A stretch of 56,296 bases of DNA from an uncultured Bacilli bacterium (GTDB taxonomy: Bacteria > Bacillota_I > Bacilli_A > RF39 > UBA660): positions 1 through 56,296 of the forward strand of contig CARMXJ010000004.1 in the NCBI GenBank assembly GCA_949025205.1, given 5' to 3'. The stretch's first letter is position 1; each line of letters begins with the position of its first letter. The position numbers and the translations under genes were made by a program. Positions 25,367 through 33,382 of the stretch are shown one piece after another. The notes beneath the pieces were generated by a model that saw only the letters and a list, made by a program, of their open reading frames with translations, was not told the origin of the DNA and did no database searches.

Positions 25367-25397
25367 TTGACTCTTCCCTTTATGTCAGGTTTATGCT
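25367..25397 (+). promoter_or_regulatory. MerR-type promoter with 19-bp spacer
   Basis: TTGACT (25367-25372) and TATGCT (25392-25397) are separated by 19 bp, the over-long spacing typical of promoters that MerR proteins activate by DNA distortion. merR itself starts 22 bases downstream, so autoregulation is likely. Confidence 0.65.
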
Positions 25398-25418
25398 GAA
25401 CATGAAAGAGAGAAAAAT

Positions 25419-26429
25419 ATGATAAAAATTGGAGATTTTGCTATTTTGTTTAATGTTTCTATTAAAACTATTTATTTTTATGAAAAAAAGGGTTTATTAA
25501 AACCTGCTTATGTAGATATTTATTCTGGATATAGATATTATGATGAATTGAATATTGAGCAAATGAGTAAAATTTTAGCTTTAAAGGAATTAGGCTTGAA
25601 ATTAAATGAAATTCAAAATATAGATAATGATTTGGTGCAAAGAAAAATCAAAGAATACACCGAAACAGTTAAAATTATTTCCAAAAATATTAATATTTTA
25701 AAAACTCTTTCGATAGAAAATGGAGGAGTGAAAAATTTGAGAACATTTGTAAATGATGAACGTGCTATTGGAAAATGGGTATTAGAAGGAGTATATGATA
25801 GAAGAGAAAATTATCCTAATTATCCCAGTGAATTTGAAATACTTATTAAAGAATTATATTTAATACCTAATGGAAAAGAGTATTGGGTTATTTCATGGAC
25901 TAAAGGGATTATTTATATATCTGGTCGTGAAAATAAATACGAAATAGAGAATGATAAAATGTTTGTGAACTTAGTTGACCCAATGGATAATAAAGATTAT
26001 AAAGTTGCAGTATATAAAAAAATAGATGATACTATTTATACAATAAAAGATATTGAAAAAAAAGATGATATTTTCGTTCCTTTTGTTAAAGATACAAAAT
26101 TAATAGGCTTTTGGGAATGTATTGATTTTATTAATAGAAAAGAGGAATTTTCTGTTTTAGATAAATCTAATCAAAATTTACCATTAAAACAACTTATTAT
26201 TACCCCGGATAATAAAGTGATAGTCGATTATGGAGATGTAGTACGTAATACTATATATACTAAAGGTTATATTATTAATTTGTGTTTAGAGAATATGCTT
26301 TGCCAATATGAATATAGAAGTATAAATGGTAAGTGTTATTTGATAATTGAGTGGAAAAGCGGAGATTATGTATACGGCGGTATGATAAATGGCTATTATG
26401 TTCTTGGAAAAACAGAAATGAATGCTTAA
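25419..26429 (+). CDS. MerR-family regulator with lipocalin-like C-terminal repeats
   Basis: The 336-residue protein has an N-terminal MerR winged helix (IGDFAILFNVSIKTIYFYEK, LLKPAYVD, GYRYYD), a coiled dimerisation helix (about 60-100) and a long C-terminal sensor. That sensor looks like two repeats of a beta-rich domain (about 115-215 and 220-335), the second ending KSGDYVYGGMINGYYVLGK, as seen in regulators that sense lipophilic compounds or cell-wall drugs. It starts at ATG 25419 behind GAAAGAGAG. The gene lies between direct repeats of the tatD upstream region, suggesting it was inserted there. Ligand and targets are unknown. Confidence 0.85.
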   Translation: MIKIGDFAILFNVSIKTIYFYEKKGLLKPAYVDIYSGYRYYDELNIEQMSKILALKELGLKLNEIQNIDNDLVQRKIKEYTETVKIISKNINILKTLSIENGGVKNLRTFVNDERAIGKWVLEGVYDRRENYPNYPSEFEILIKELYLIPNGKEYWVISWTKGIIYISGRENKYEIENDKMFVNLVDPMDNKDYKVAVYKKIDDTIYTIKDIEKKDDIFVPFVKDTKLIGFWECIDFINRKEEFSVLDKSNQNLPLKQLIITPDNKVIVDYGDVVRNTIYTKGYIINLCLENMLCQYEYRSINGKCYLIIEWKSGDYVYGGMINGYYVLGKTEMNA

Positions 26430-26482
26430 AATGCAATATTCAATTATGGAAAAGTAAAAATGTCCTTAATTTTCGTTTTAAA

Positions 26483-26593
26483 TTTGAAACGTTAATTTTA
26501 CATCTTTTGTTATATTTGTTATATTTGTTATATTTGTTATAGTATTTTTGGAGTGAGGCTTATGTTTTGTGATACACATTGTCATTTGTTTAA
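26483..26593 (+). repeat. Right direct repeat with tatD promoter and 9-bp tandem units
   Basis: Counterpart of 25253-25345. It contains about four tandem TTGTTATAT units (26507-26541) that supply a -35-like TTGTTA and the -10 TATAGT (26538-26543). Each unit carries both TTGTTA and TATA, so unit number changes the -35/-10 geometry. tatD starts at 26562 within the repeat. Confidence 0.75.
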
Positions 26594-27308
26594 AGAATAT
26601 TATGAAGATATTGATGGGATAATTGATAACGCTTTTCAGAGTGGAGTGAATCGAATGATTGTTTCCGGATGTGATGGTAAATCGAACAAAGAAGTTATGG
26701 AACTATTAAATAAAGAAGGTATTTATGGAACACTTGGCATACATCCTGAGGATGTTTTAAATTGTACATTAGAAGATGTAGGATTTATGGAAAAAAATTT
26801 AAATCATCCTAAAATTATCGCTATTGGAGAAATTGGTTTGGATTATCATTATGGAAAGGAAACCCGAGAAGAACAAATTCATTTGTTTGAACTACAACTT
26901 GCTCTAGCAGAAAAGTATAATCTACCAGTAGTTATCCATTCTAGAGAAGCTACTTTAGATACAATGAATAGTTTAAAGAAGTTTAAAGTACGTGGTGTCA
27001 TTCATTCTTTTAGTGGAAGTTTAGAAACAGCAGAAATTTATATGAAAATGGGTTTTTTACTTGGTGTGAATGGTGTGGTTACTTTTAAAAATTGTAATTT
27101 GAAAGAAGTCATAAAAAAAATTCCTTTACATACTATTTTACTAGAAACCGATTCTCCTTATTTAACTCCTGTTCCTTTTCGTGGAAAGCCCAATGACCCT
27201 AGTAAAATATTAAGTATTGCAGAATTTTTATGTGATTTAAAAGGGGTAACTTTGGAAGAATTAGCTAGAATTACCAATGAAAATATAAAACGAGTTTTTG
27301 ACATTTAA
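26562..27308 (+). CDS. tatD: TatD-family metal-dependent DNase
   Basis: A TIM-barrel metallo-hydrolase with 3'-5' exonuclease activity in studied members. The 248-residue protein shows the metal ligands DTHCH near the start, GEIGLDYHYG, VIHSREA, the HSFSG strand and LETDSPYLTP. ATG 26562 with TGGAGTGAG upstream gives the family's MFCDTHCHL start; an in-frame GTG at 26553 lies in that ribosome-binding site. The gene follows metG in Bacillus; here a DUF3419-like gene and merR intervene. Confidence 0.95.
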   Translation: MFCDTHCHLFKEYYEDIDGIIDNAFQSGVNRMIVSGCDGKSNKEVMELLNKEGIYGTLGIHPEDVLNCTLEDVGFMEKNLNHPKIIAIGEIGLDYHYGKETREEQIHLFELQLALAEKYNLPVVIHSREATLDTMNSLKKFKVRGVIHSFSGSLETAEIYMKMGFLLGVNGVVTFKNCNLKEVIKKIPLHTILLETDSPYLTPVPFRGKPNDPSKILSIAEFLCDLKGVTLEELARITNENIKRVFDI

Positions 27309-27351
27309 ATCTATCTTTGTTAGAATAATTTTATAGACAAGAGGTGAAATC

Positions 27352-27894
27352 GTGGTTCGTACTTTATTTAAAAGCCTACTTAAATTAACACAAGTTGCTA
27401 TTCTTGTTTTGCTTGTTATTTTTGTTGAATCAAGTAATAAAATTAAAGAAACAAAAGTTTTAAATGATAATTATAATAAATCCATTGATTTGTCTACTAT
27501 GGCTTTAAAATTAAAAGAAGATATTGCAAATGATTTATATAGTGCAAAAGACACTTTTACAGGGGATTTAACTGGATATACCGCCGATTGTCCTTTGTGT
27601 AGTGGTCGTCTTGCTTGTCTTCCGAATTACTATGTAATGGATGGAACAGATACTTATCAAGATGTTTCTTATGGTAATGTTCGTATTGTTGCATCAAGTA
27701 AGAATTTACCTTGTGGAAGTATTATTCGTTTTAATAAAGAAAGAATTTCAGACGAACCTATCCTTGCTATTGTTCTTGATAGAGGAGTACTTGGAAATGA
27801 TATTGATTTGTTAACTCCTGATGTGGGGTATGCTACTTCTTATGTGGGACGTTCTGTTATTACTTATGATGTTTTAAGAAATGGATGGCAATAG
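27352..27894 (+). CDS. 3D-domain protein (YabE-like)
   Basis: The 180-residue protein starts at GTG 27352 and has an N-terminal membrane anchor (about 13-27) followed by a C-terminal double-psi beta-barrel 3D domain with the name-giving aspartates in VLDRGVLGNDIDLL. Such domains resemble MltA lytic transglycosylases. In B. subtilis yabE occupies the same place between tatD and ksgA, but this copy lacks the G5 and DUF348 repeats, so it is a minimal version. A cell-wall role outside the membrane is likely. Confidence 0.82.
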   Translation: MVRTLFKSLLKLTQVAILVLLVIFVESSNKIKETKVLNDNYNKSIDLSTMALKLKEDIANDLYSAKDTFTGDLTGYTADCPLCSGRLACLPNYYVMDGTDTYQDVSYGNVRIVASSKNLPCGSIIRFNKERISDEPILAIVLDRGVLGNDIDLLTPDVGYATSYVGRSVITYDVLRNGWQ

Positions 27895-27925
27895 GCCATT
27901 TTTTTTGAAAGAAGGATACTATTTT

Positions 27926-28717
27926 ATGAAGTATGTAGAAGCTAAAAAGAGGTATGGTCAAAATTTTTTGAAAAGTAGGGAGGTTTTAGAAAAGATAGCC
28001 AATGCTATTATAATTCATGAGAATGATTTGGTTATTGAAATTGGACCAGGAATGGGAGCTTTGACAGAATATTTGTATCAAAAGCATTCTTTTTTGTTGT
28101 GTTATGAAATCGATACACGTATGCAAGAATTTCTAGAAAAGTATAATACAGAGAAAAGTAAAGTGATTTATGATGATTTTTTAAAGAGAGAAATTTTATT
28201 AGATATCAATAAATTTCCTTATGAAAAAGTATATGTGGTTGCAAATATCCCTTATTATATAACTTCTTCTATTATTACAAAATTATTAGAACTTTCTATT
28301 TTTGAGAAGATAGTGTTGCTTGTTCAAAAGGAAGTGGCACAAAGAATTACATCAAGTGCTCATTCGAAGGAGTATAATGCTTTTACTTTGTATGTTGATT
28401 ATTATTATGAAGCAGAACTTTTGTTTTTTGTGGATAGAAACCAATTTACACCGGCTCCCAAAGTAGATAGTGCAGTGGTGAAATTAATAAAAAAAGAGAA
28501 TGTTCCTGTCCAAAATAAAGAATTCTATTTTCAGTTTATTAAAGAGGCATTTTCTAGTAAAAGAAAAACGTTAAAGAATAATCTAAAAAATTATGACTGG
28601 GAAAAGATAAAAGGTATACTTGAACGTTTAGGGTATACGGAAAATGTAAGAGCAGAGGAAATAAGGAAAGAGGATTTTTATCAATTGGTTTGTTTGTATG
28701 AAAAAGAGGCAATATAA
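27926..28717 (+). CDS. ksgA: 16S rRNA dimethyladenosine transferase
   Basis: Dimethylates two adenines in helix 45 of 16S rRNA. The 263-residue protein has KKRYGQNFLKS, the SAM motif IEIGPGMGALTEYL, and the catalytic NIPYY(I)TSSI. ATG 27926 follows AAAGAAGGA. The gene rnmV, which sits between yabE and ksgA in Bacillus, is missing here. The stop abuts the ATG of the HAD gene. Confidence 0.95.
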   Translation: MKYVEAKKRYGQNFLKSREVLEKIANAIIIHENDLVIEIGPGMGALTEYLYQKHSFLLCYEIDTRMQEFLEKYNTEKSKVIYDDFLKREILLDINKFPYEKVYVVANIPYYITSSIITKLLELSIFEKIVLLVQKEVAQRITSSAHSKEYNAFTLYVDYYYEAELLFFVDRNQFTPAPKVDSAVVKLIKKENVPVQNKEFYFQFIKEAFSSKRKTLKNNLKNYDWEKIKGILERLGYTENVRAEEIRKEDFYQLVCLYEKEAI

Positions 28718-29398
28718 ATGAAAGTGATTTTTTTGGATTTTGATGGGGTTGTCAACGATATACATAAAAGAGAAGTTTACGTGAATCCTAATTTTGTATT
28801 GGAATTAAAAAAGGTAATAGAAAAGACAGGTGCTAAAATAGTAGTGACTTCTAATAAAAGGGATGGAGCTTTGGTTAGCGGTTCTTTTCCGTTAGAAGAT
28901 TCTTTTTGTTATAAATATTATGTTCAACCTTTAGAGCAAATGGGTATTGAAATTTATGATTATACACCATTTATTACCGGTGCTAAGGAAGAAGAAACTA
29001 GGGAATTAGAGATAGAAGCTTATTTAAAAAAACATCCTGAAATAAAAGAATTTGTAATTGTTGAAGATGATTATGTTATGCAGAGGTTGTATCCTCATCA
29101 AGTATTTATTGAATATAGTGGAGGTTTTGTTTCTGCATATGTAGAGCCAGTAATTCAAATTTTAAATGGGAATTTAGGTTTTTATCCGCCAGAATATGAT
29201 TTATCTGAAACTTTTGAAGAAAGATTAAGACGATTATTTCCAAGCCTTTATTTATCAAAACCTTTTATTGATGAAACGAAAGAGGAGTATTTAAAAACAA
29301 TCGGTTCTTTAAACTGTGCTACAAGAGAAGAATATTCTCAACAAGAAATTGATGCCATGGTTTGTCGTTTAAAAAAATCGATTCATAAAAATAGATAA
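28718..29398 (+). CDS. HAD-like phosphatase domain protein
   Basis: The 226-residue protein begins with the HAD nucleophile motif FLDFDGVV (about 5-12), has a motif II-like VVTSNKR (about 41-47) and EDD near 126, as in the HAD_SAK-type group. After about residue 150 there is an extra C-terminal stretch rich in acidic and aromatic residues that I do not recognise. It starts directly after the ksgA stop, so it is cotranscribed, and precedes yabG. Substrate unknown. Confidence 0.8.
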   Translation: MKVIFLDFDGVVNDIHKREVYVNPNFVLELKKVIEKTGAKIVVTSNKRDGALVSGSFPLEDSFCYKYYVQPLEQMGIEIYDYTPFITGAKEEETRELEIEAYLKKHPEIKEFVIVEDDYVMQRLYPHQVFIEYSGGFVSAYVEPVIQILNGNLGFYPPEYDLSETFEERLRRLFPSLYLSKPFIDETKEEYLKTIGSLNCATREEYSQQEIDAMVCRLKKSIHKNR

Positions 29399-29426
29399 TT
29401 AGCATATAGTATAGTGGTGATGCAAA

Positions 29427-30209
29427 GTGCCTATTAAAAAAGGAGACATTGTCACGCGTAAAAGTTATGAACATGATACTTTGTTTAAAGTTATGAATGT
29501 CAAAGGTAAAATTTGTTATTTAAAGGGAATAGATGTACGCTTGTATGCAGATAGTGAAGAAAGTGATTTAACCCTTGCAACGAAAGAAGAACAGATGCGT
29601 TTGACAGAAGATGTAGAAGAAAGCGATAATGAAGATAATTTAGATAGAAGTGCCTTTTTTTATTTGCCAGGAAAAGTAATGCATATCGATGGGGATGCAG
29701 AATATCTTGGAAGATGTTTAGAGTATTATAAAAAACATAATATTTTTGCAGTTGGAAAAAAGATTAGTGAAGTAGATATTCATAATAAAATACGGGATTT
29801 ATTACAAGAGTATAAACCAGATATCGTGATAATTACAGGACATGATGCTTATTTTCGAAAAAAAGGGGATATTCACGATTTACGAAATTATAAGAATACA
29901 GAGAATTTTGTAAAAGCAGTAAGAGAGTGTCGGAAGTATGAAAAAAGCCATGAAAAGTTAGTGGTTATTGCTGGAGCTTGTCAAAGCAATTATGAGGAAC
30001 TTATTAAAGCTGGTGCTAATTTTGCATCAAGTCCGAAGCGTGTAAATATCCACTGCTTAGACCCAGCGATTATTGCAACGAATCTTTCTTTAACAGAAAG
30101 AAATAAAGAAATTGATTTGATTACGTTACTTGAAAAAACAAAATATGGTAGTGATGGTATGGGTGGACTTATTAGTAATGGCCTTATGTATGTGGGTTAT
30201 CCAAGATAA
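29427..30209 (+). CDS. yabG: Sporulation-specific protease YabG
   Basis: In spore formers YabG processes coat proteins and, in clostridia, germination components. The 260-residue protein matches: the N-terminal SH3-like part (KKGDIVTRKSY), DIVIITGHDAYF with a conserved His and IAGACQSNYEELIKAGANFASSP with the conserved Cys. It starts at GTG 29427. Upstream, TCATAAA (29383-29389), 13 bp and CATATAGT (29403-29410) weakly resemble a sigma-E promoter. veg follows after 9 bases. Confidence 0.93.
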   Translation: MPIKKGDIVTRKSYEHDTLFKVMNVKGKICYLKGIDVRLYADSEESDLTLATKEEQMRLTEDVEESDNEDNLDRSAFFYLPGKVMHIDGDAEYLGRCLEYYKKHNIFAVGKKISEVDIHNKIRDLLQEYKPDIVIITGHDAYFRKKGDIHDLRNYKNTENFVKAVRECRKYEKSHEKLVVIAGACQSNYEELIKAGANFASSPKRVNIHCLDPAIIATNLSLTERNKEIDLITLLEKTKYGSDGMGGLISNGLMYVGYPR

Positions 30210-30218
30210 GGGGGATTT

Positions 30219-30431
30219 ATGAATTTAAATAGTATTAAAGAGGAAGTAAAGAAACATCTAAATGGTCAAGTGTCTGTTTCGGTGTTTGGACTTCGCAATA
30301 AAAATTATCAGGTAAATGGATATATTTCTAACGTTTATCCCAGTATTTTTACTGTAAATGAAGCGGGAGTTGAGAAAAGTTTTACTTATTCTGATATTGC
30401 AACGGGTGAAATAAGTATCAAGTATTTGTAA
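30219..30431 (+). CDS. veg: Veg family protein
   Basis: A 70-residue protein with the Veg sequence core (SIKEEVKKHLNGQV and PSIFTV). In B. subtilis Veg influences biofilm formation and follows yabG, as it does here. AGGGGGAT precedes ATG 30219. Unlike Bacillus, where veg has its own strong promoter, only 9 bases separate it from yabG, so cotranscription is likely. Confidence 0.93.
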   Translation: MNLNSIKEEVKKHLNGQVSVSVFGLRNKNYQVNGYISNVYPSIFTVNEAGVEKSFTYSDIATGEISIKYL

Positions 30432-30437
30432 AAACTC

Positions 30438-30466
30438 TTGATTACTTCCAAAATATGGATTACAAT
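30438..30466 (+). promoter_or_regulatory. Promoter of spoVG
   Basis: TTGATT (30438-30443), a 17-bp spacer and TACAAT (30461-30466), 45 bases before the spoVG ATG. Confidence 0.6.
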
Positions 30467-30510
30467 GATATTAAGTTACTAAAAATAAAACTTTAGAAGG
30501 AGAGTAAGAC

Positions 30511-30774
30511 ATGGAAATTACATCAGTAACCGTACGTAAATTTGAAAAAGATGGTAACAGAATGAAAGGAATAGCAACAGTAGTTATCGACAATTCATTT
30601 GCTATTCATGACATCAGAATTATTGAAGGAGATAATGGTCTATTTATAGCTATGCCAAGTAGAAAAACTGCTACTGGAGAATATAAAGATATTGCACATC
30701 CAATCAATACCGATGTTCGTAATATGTTCCAACAAGCTATTTTAGACGAGTATAATAAACCAAGCGAAGAATAG
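30511..30774 (+). CDS. spoVG: SpoVG RNA/DNA-binding regulator
   Basis: A site-specific nucleic-acid-binding regulator of septation, virulence and metabolism in Firmicutes. The 87-residue product carries the family core: VTVRKF at the start, FAIHDIRIIEG, FIAMPSRK and HPINTDVRN. ATG 30511 follows AGAAGGAGAG. It has its own promoter and terminator, so it is a one-gene transcript. Confidence 0.96.
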   Translation: MEITSVTVRKFEKDGNRMKGIATVVIDNSFAIHDIRIIEGDNGLFIAMPSRKTATGEYKDIAHPINTDVRNMFQQAILDEYNKPSEE

Positions 30775-30781
30775 TTAATTT

Positions 30782-30808
30782 AAAAAATCTGGGAAACTAG
30801 ATTTTTTT
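30782..30808 (+). terminator. Terminator of spoVG
   Basis: An 11-bp stem, AAAAAATCTGG with CTAGATTTTTT, around a GAAA tetraloop, with the T-run merged into the right arm. Confidence 0.8.
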
Positions 30809-30862
30809 GTTGTAAATAAATTATTTTGCATGTTATTATATTTTGCAGTTAGGAGTATTGCT

Positions 30863-31576
30863 ATGAAAGAGAAGGTTTTGGTTTTGTTTTCTGGTGGCAT
30901 GGATTCATTATTAACCGCTTGTAAAATTGTAGAGGAAGGATATAAAGCAATTTTAGTGCATTATGATAATGGATGTAGTTGTGGTAGCCAGTATGTAAAA
31001 GAGACTGCTAATAGATTAATTGAGAGATATGGCAAAGATAGTGTTGAATTTTGGGGAATTGGGGTAACAGCTGGATATTATTATGCTTTTCAAGGCTTAA
31101 TTGCAAATAAAACAAATAGGGACTTTTTAGAACAATATCCTCATTTAATTTATAATCAATTAAATTGTTTATCTTGTAGAACTGCTATGTATATTTTTAG
31201 TATAGCGTTGTGTCAACAGTTAAATATTCATAAAATTGCAGAAGGAGCAAGAAAGTCTCAATTATTTGCTATTGAACAAGAAGATATGATAATAGAATTT
31301 AAAAGTTTTTTGCAAGAGTTTGGTATTGAACTTTTAATTCCTGTATATAATCTTGTAAGTGATTTTGAACGTGAAGTTTTACTAATGATACGAAATATTA
31401 ATCCAAAAGTGATGGAACCTAAATGTTTGCACGTAGTTTCTATGAATAGGCCACTTTCAAAAGAAGAGATAGAGGATGTTGTACATTTTTTTAGACAAGA
31501 GTTATTAGAGCCTTCTCTTCGTTTGATTAAAGAGTCTGAAAAAATTCCTTTGGATAATCGAGGCAAAATGTTTTAG
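30863..31576 (+). CDS. PP-loop ATPase, QueC/MnmA-like
   Basis: The 237-residue protein opens with the PP-loop LFSGGMDS (about 8-15) used by adenylating enzymes of the QueC, MnmA/ThiI and asparagine synthase group. It has cysteine pairs (CSCGS near 38 and NCLSC near 97) and a late Cys in EPKCLH that could bind metal or act in sulfur transfer. It is not clearly any of the named enzymes. Spore or queuosine genes do not flank it on both sides; it lies between spoVG and yabP. ATG 30863 follows TTAGGAG. Its substrate is unknown. Confidence 0.7.
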   Translation: MKEKVLVLFSGGMDSLLTACKIVEEGYKAILVHYDNGCSCGSQYVKETANRLIERYGKDSVEFWGIGVTAGYYYAFQGLIANKTNRDFLEQYPHLIYNQLNCLSCRTAMYIFSIALCQQLNIHKIAEGARKSQLFAIEQEDMIIEFKSFLQEFGIELLIPVYNLVSDFEREVLLMIRNINPKVMEPKCLHVVSMNRPLSKEEIEDVVHFFRQELLEPSLRLIKESEKIPLDNRGKMF

Positions 31577-31627
31577 ATGTATAAATTATTTCACTTTTTC
31601 ATATCTTTAACTAGGAGCGTGTTAGTT

Positions 31628-31918
31628 ATGGATAGAGAAGTGGATAATATATTAATTGGTGGACATGAATTAAAAATTAGTGATAGAAGAGAAATATTTT
31701 TATCAGGTATTAAGAAAATTACAAGTTTTGATAATGAAGAATTTTTAATGGAAAGCAATATGGGAATTATTTTACTTAAGGGAAGCGGTCTGGAAATTCT
31801 AAAATTAGATACGCATGATGGCAATGTAAAAATAAAGGGAAAGATAAATAGTTTTACTTATTTGGATGGAGAAAATAAGCAAGATAAGGAAAGTTTCTTT
31901 AGTAAACTCTTTAAATAA
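31628..31918 (+). CDS. yabP: Sporulation protein YabP
   Basis: Mother-cell protein of the spore envelope, needed for normal sporulation in Bacillus. The 96-residue product contains the YabP/YqfC core (NILIGGHELKISDRREIFLSG and GIILLKGSGLEI). The start ATG 31628 follows AGGAG by 10 bases; a longer in-frame start has no ribosome-binding site. CATATCTT (31600-31607) upstream is a weak sigma-E -10 candidate. The stop overlaps the yabQ ATG by one base. Confidence 0.9.
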   Translation: MDREVDNILIGGHELKISDRREIFLSGIKKITSFDNEEFLMESNMGIILLKGSGLEILKLDTHDGNVKIKGKINSFTYLDGENKQDKESFFSKLFK

Positions 31919-32223
31919 TGAACTATAAAATACAACTTATTTCTTTTGTTTTTTCTTTTTTATTTGGACTTTTCTTTTATTTTACAAGCTTATTAAATTA
32001 TAAACTTATTAAAAAGCATTCTGCTGTTTTAAAATATATAATCACTACAATATATATAATAGATATTTCTCTTATATATATTTTATTGATGTATAAGATA
32101 AATTATGGTGTTATTCATATTTATTTTATCCTTTTATTGTTTTGTGGATTTCTGGTTGGATGGTTATATAGTAAAAAATTGCGAAAAATATGTAAAGTTA
32201 TCGCGAAGAAATTGAAACGTTAA
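31918..32223 (+). CDS. yabQ: Spore cortex protein YabQ
   Basis: A 101-residue integral membrane protein with four hydrophobic segments (about 5-25, 38-58, 63-82 and the one preceding GWLYSKK). In Bacillus YabQ localises to the forespore membranes and is needed for cortex formation. Identification rests on its size, membrane layout and position between yabP and divIC. The ATG overlaps the yabP stop, implying coupling. Confidence 0.85.
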   Translation: MNYKIQLISFVFSFLFGLFFYFTSLLNYKLIKKHSAVLKYIITTIYIIDISLIYILLMYKINYGVIHIYFILLLFCGFLVGWLYSKKLRKICKVIAKKLKR

Positions 32224-32240
32224 TTTTAAAATGTTATAAT
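32212..32240 (+). promoter_or_regulatory. Promoter of divIC
   Basis: TTGAAA (32212-32217), a 17-bp spacer and TATAAT (32235-32240). It overlaps the 3' end of yabQ. The first 17 bases are identical to sequence found at 25254 and 26484. Confidence 0.75.
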
Positions 32241-32264
32241 TTTTCTTAGGATAGGAGAATTGTA

Positions 32265-32570
32265 ATGAAGAATAAAAAGATTACGAAGAAAACCAAACGT
32301 CGTTTAACTTTTTTATCATGTATGATTCTTTTTTTAGTGATAACAATTATTACAAGTGTATTTAATGATTTTTGTCAGATTATAAAAAATAAAAATGAAA
32401 TTATTTTACTTAGTGATAAGTATAATACTTTGCTTCATGAGGAGGAGTCTTTACAATCGGAGATTACAAAGTTACAAGATATGAATTATGTTGCTAGGTA
32501 TGCAAGAGAAAAATATTTGTATTCTTTACCGAATGAAGTTATTATTCGCTTGCCGAATGGAGAGGAATAA
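32265..32570 (+). CDS. divIC: Septum formation initiator DivIC/FtsB
   Basis: A bitopic division protein that partners with FtsL and DivIB at the septum. The 101-residue product has a basic cytoplasmic start, one membrane segment (about 14-32) and a coiled coil (LLSDKYNTLLHEEESLQSEITKL region) ending in ARYAREKYLY, the family's conserved motif. ATG 32265 follows ATAGGAG. It is directly after yabQ as in Bacillus. Confidence 0.92.
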   Translation: MKNKKITKKTKRRLTFLSCMILFLVITIITSVFNDFCQIIKNKNEIILLSDKYNTLLHEEESLQSEITKLQDMNYVARYAREKYLYSLPNEVIIRLPNGEE

Positions 32571-32583
32571 AATGTATAGTTTG

Positions 32584-32619
32584 AGGCATCTCTTTTTCTA
32601 AAAAGATTTGCCTTTTTTT
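32584..32619 (+). terminator. Terminator of divIC
   Basis: AGGCA pairs with TGCCT and TCTTTTT with AAAAAGA around a small internal loop, followed by a T-run from 32613. Confidence 0.7.
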
Positions 32620-32656
32620 CTTTTTCTTATATAATAAATAAACGAGTGGTGGTTTC

Positions 32657-33382
32657 ATGAAAAAGATATTGGAAATGCAAGATGTGTTTTTTTTAGTAAA
32701 CGAGGAAAAGTTACTTGCTATAGACACTTTGGATTTTTATAAGGGAGTCCATGTTTTTTTATGTGGAACCAATGCAAGTGGAAAAACTCTTTTATTAAAA
32801 GCGATTGCTAAACAAATTAAATATAGAGGAAGAATTAATCGTAAGGAGAAAGTAGAAGTTGTTTTTAATTCCTCTTTTTTTCTAACAAATAGTGTTGATG
32901 ATGAACTTAAATATGTACTTTTAGAAGATGACCAAAAGGAGTTGGTTTCTCTCTTTTTTAAAGAAGAAGAGTTAGTTCAAAATCCTAATCAAATTGATGA
33001 TGAACAAAAAAGATTGCTTCTTTGTTGTAAAGCCTTTTTAAATAAACCTGCCATCGTTTTTATGGATGAGGTACTTTCTTTGTTAAGTAAAGAGAATCAA
33101 CATAAAATTTTTTCTTATGCAAAAGATGCACAAATTACATTAGTATCTGTTTCCAAAAATATAGAAGAGGCAATGGATTATGACTACATGATTGTTTTGG
33201 ATAAGGGGCGTGTTGCAATAGAAGGAAAGACCATGCAAGTTTTACAAGAAGAAAAAATATTAAAACGTTTGGGAATAGGACTTCCTTTTTATGTGGATTT
33301 ATCAATTCAGTTAAAGCTTTATGGTTTGATTGATAAAATATATAGAACGAAGAAGGAATTAGTGGAGGCATTATGGAAATAA
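32657..33382 (+). CDS. Degenerate ABC ATPase, EcfA1-like
   Basis: The 241-residue protein keeps the Walker A GTNASGKT (37-44) and Walker B IVFMDE, but the ABC signature LSGGQ is replaced by DDEQKRL, the Q-loop is unclear and the switch His is an Asn in VSVSKN. Its position just before truA-rplM-rpsI is where Firmicutes carry ecfA1-ecfA2-ecfT, the shared energising module of vitamin ECF transporters. The gene downstream is a still more degenerate ATPase and ecfT is absent. It may bind nucleotide but is unlikely to be a normal transporter ATPase. Confidence 0.75.
   Translation: MKKILEMQDVFFLVNEEKLLAIDTLDFYKGVHVFLCGTNASGKTLLLKAIAKQIKYRGRINRKEKVEVVFNSSFFLTNSVDDELKYVLLEDDQKELVSLFFKEEELVQNPNQIDDEQKRLLLCCKAFLNKPAIVFMDEVLSLLSKENQHKIFSYAKDAQITLVSVSKNIEEAMDYDYMIVLDKGRVAIEGKTMQVLQEEKILKRLGIGLPFYVDLSIQLKLYGLIDKIYRTKKELVEALWK

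Noticed and set aside
26507..26541. CRISPR-like array at the TTGTTATAT repeats
   Set aside because: The units are 9 bp and contiguous without spacers, and no cas gene is present in the window.
26351..26542. ORF over the end of merR and the tatD promoter repeats
   Set aside because: Its C-terminus is only translated TTGTTATAT repeats; no ribosome-binding site.
28432..28440. DnaA box inside ksgA
   Set aside because: Matches the box with one mismatch only (TGTGGATAG); counted only exact or oriC-linked boxes.
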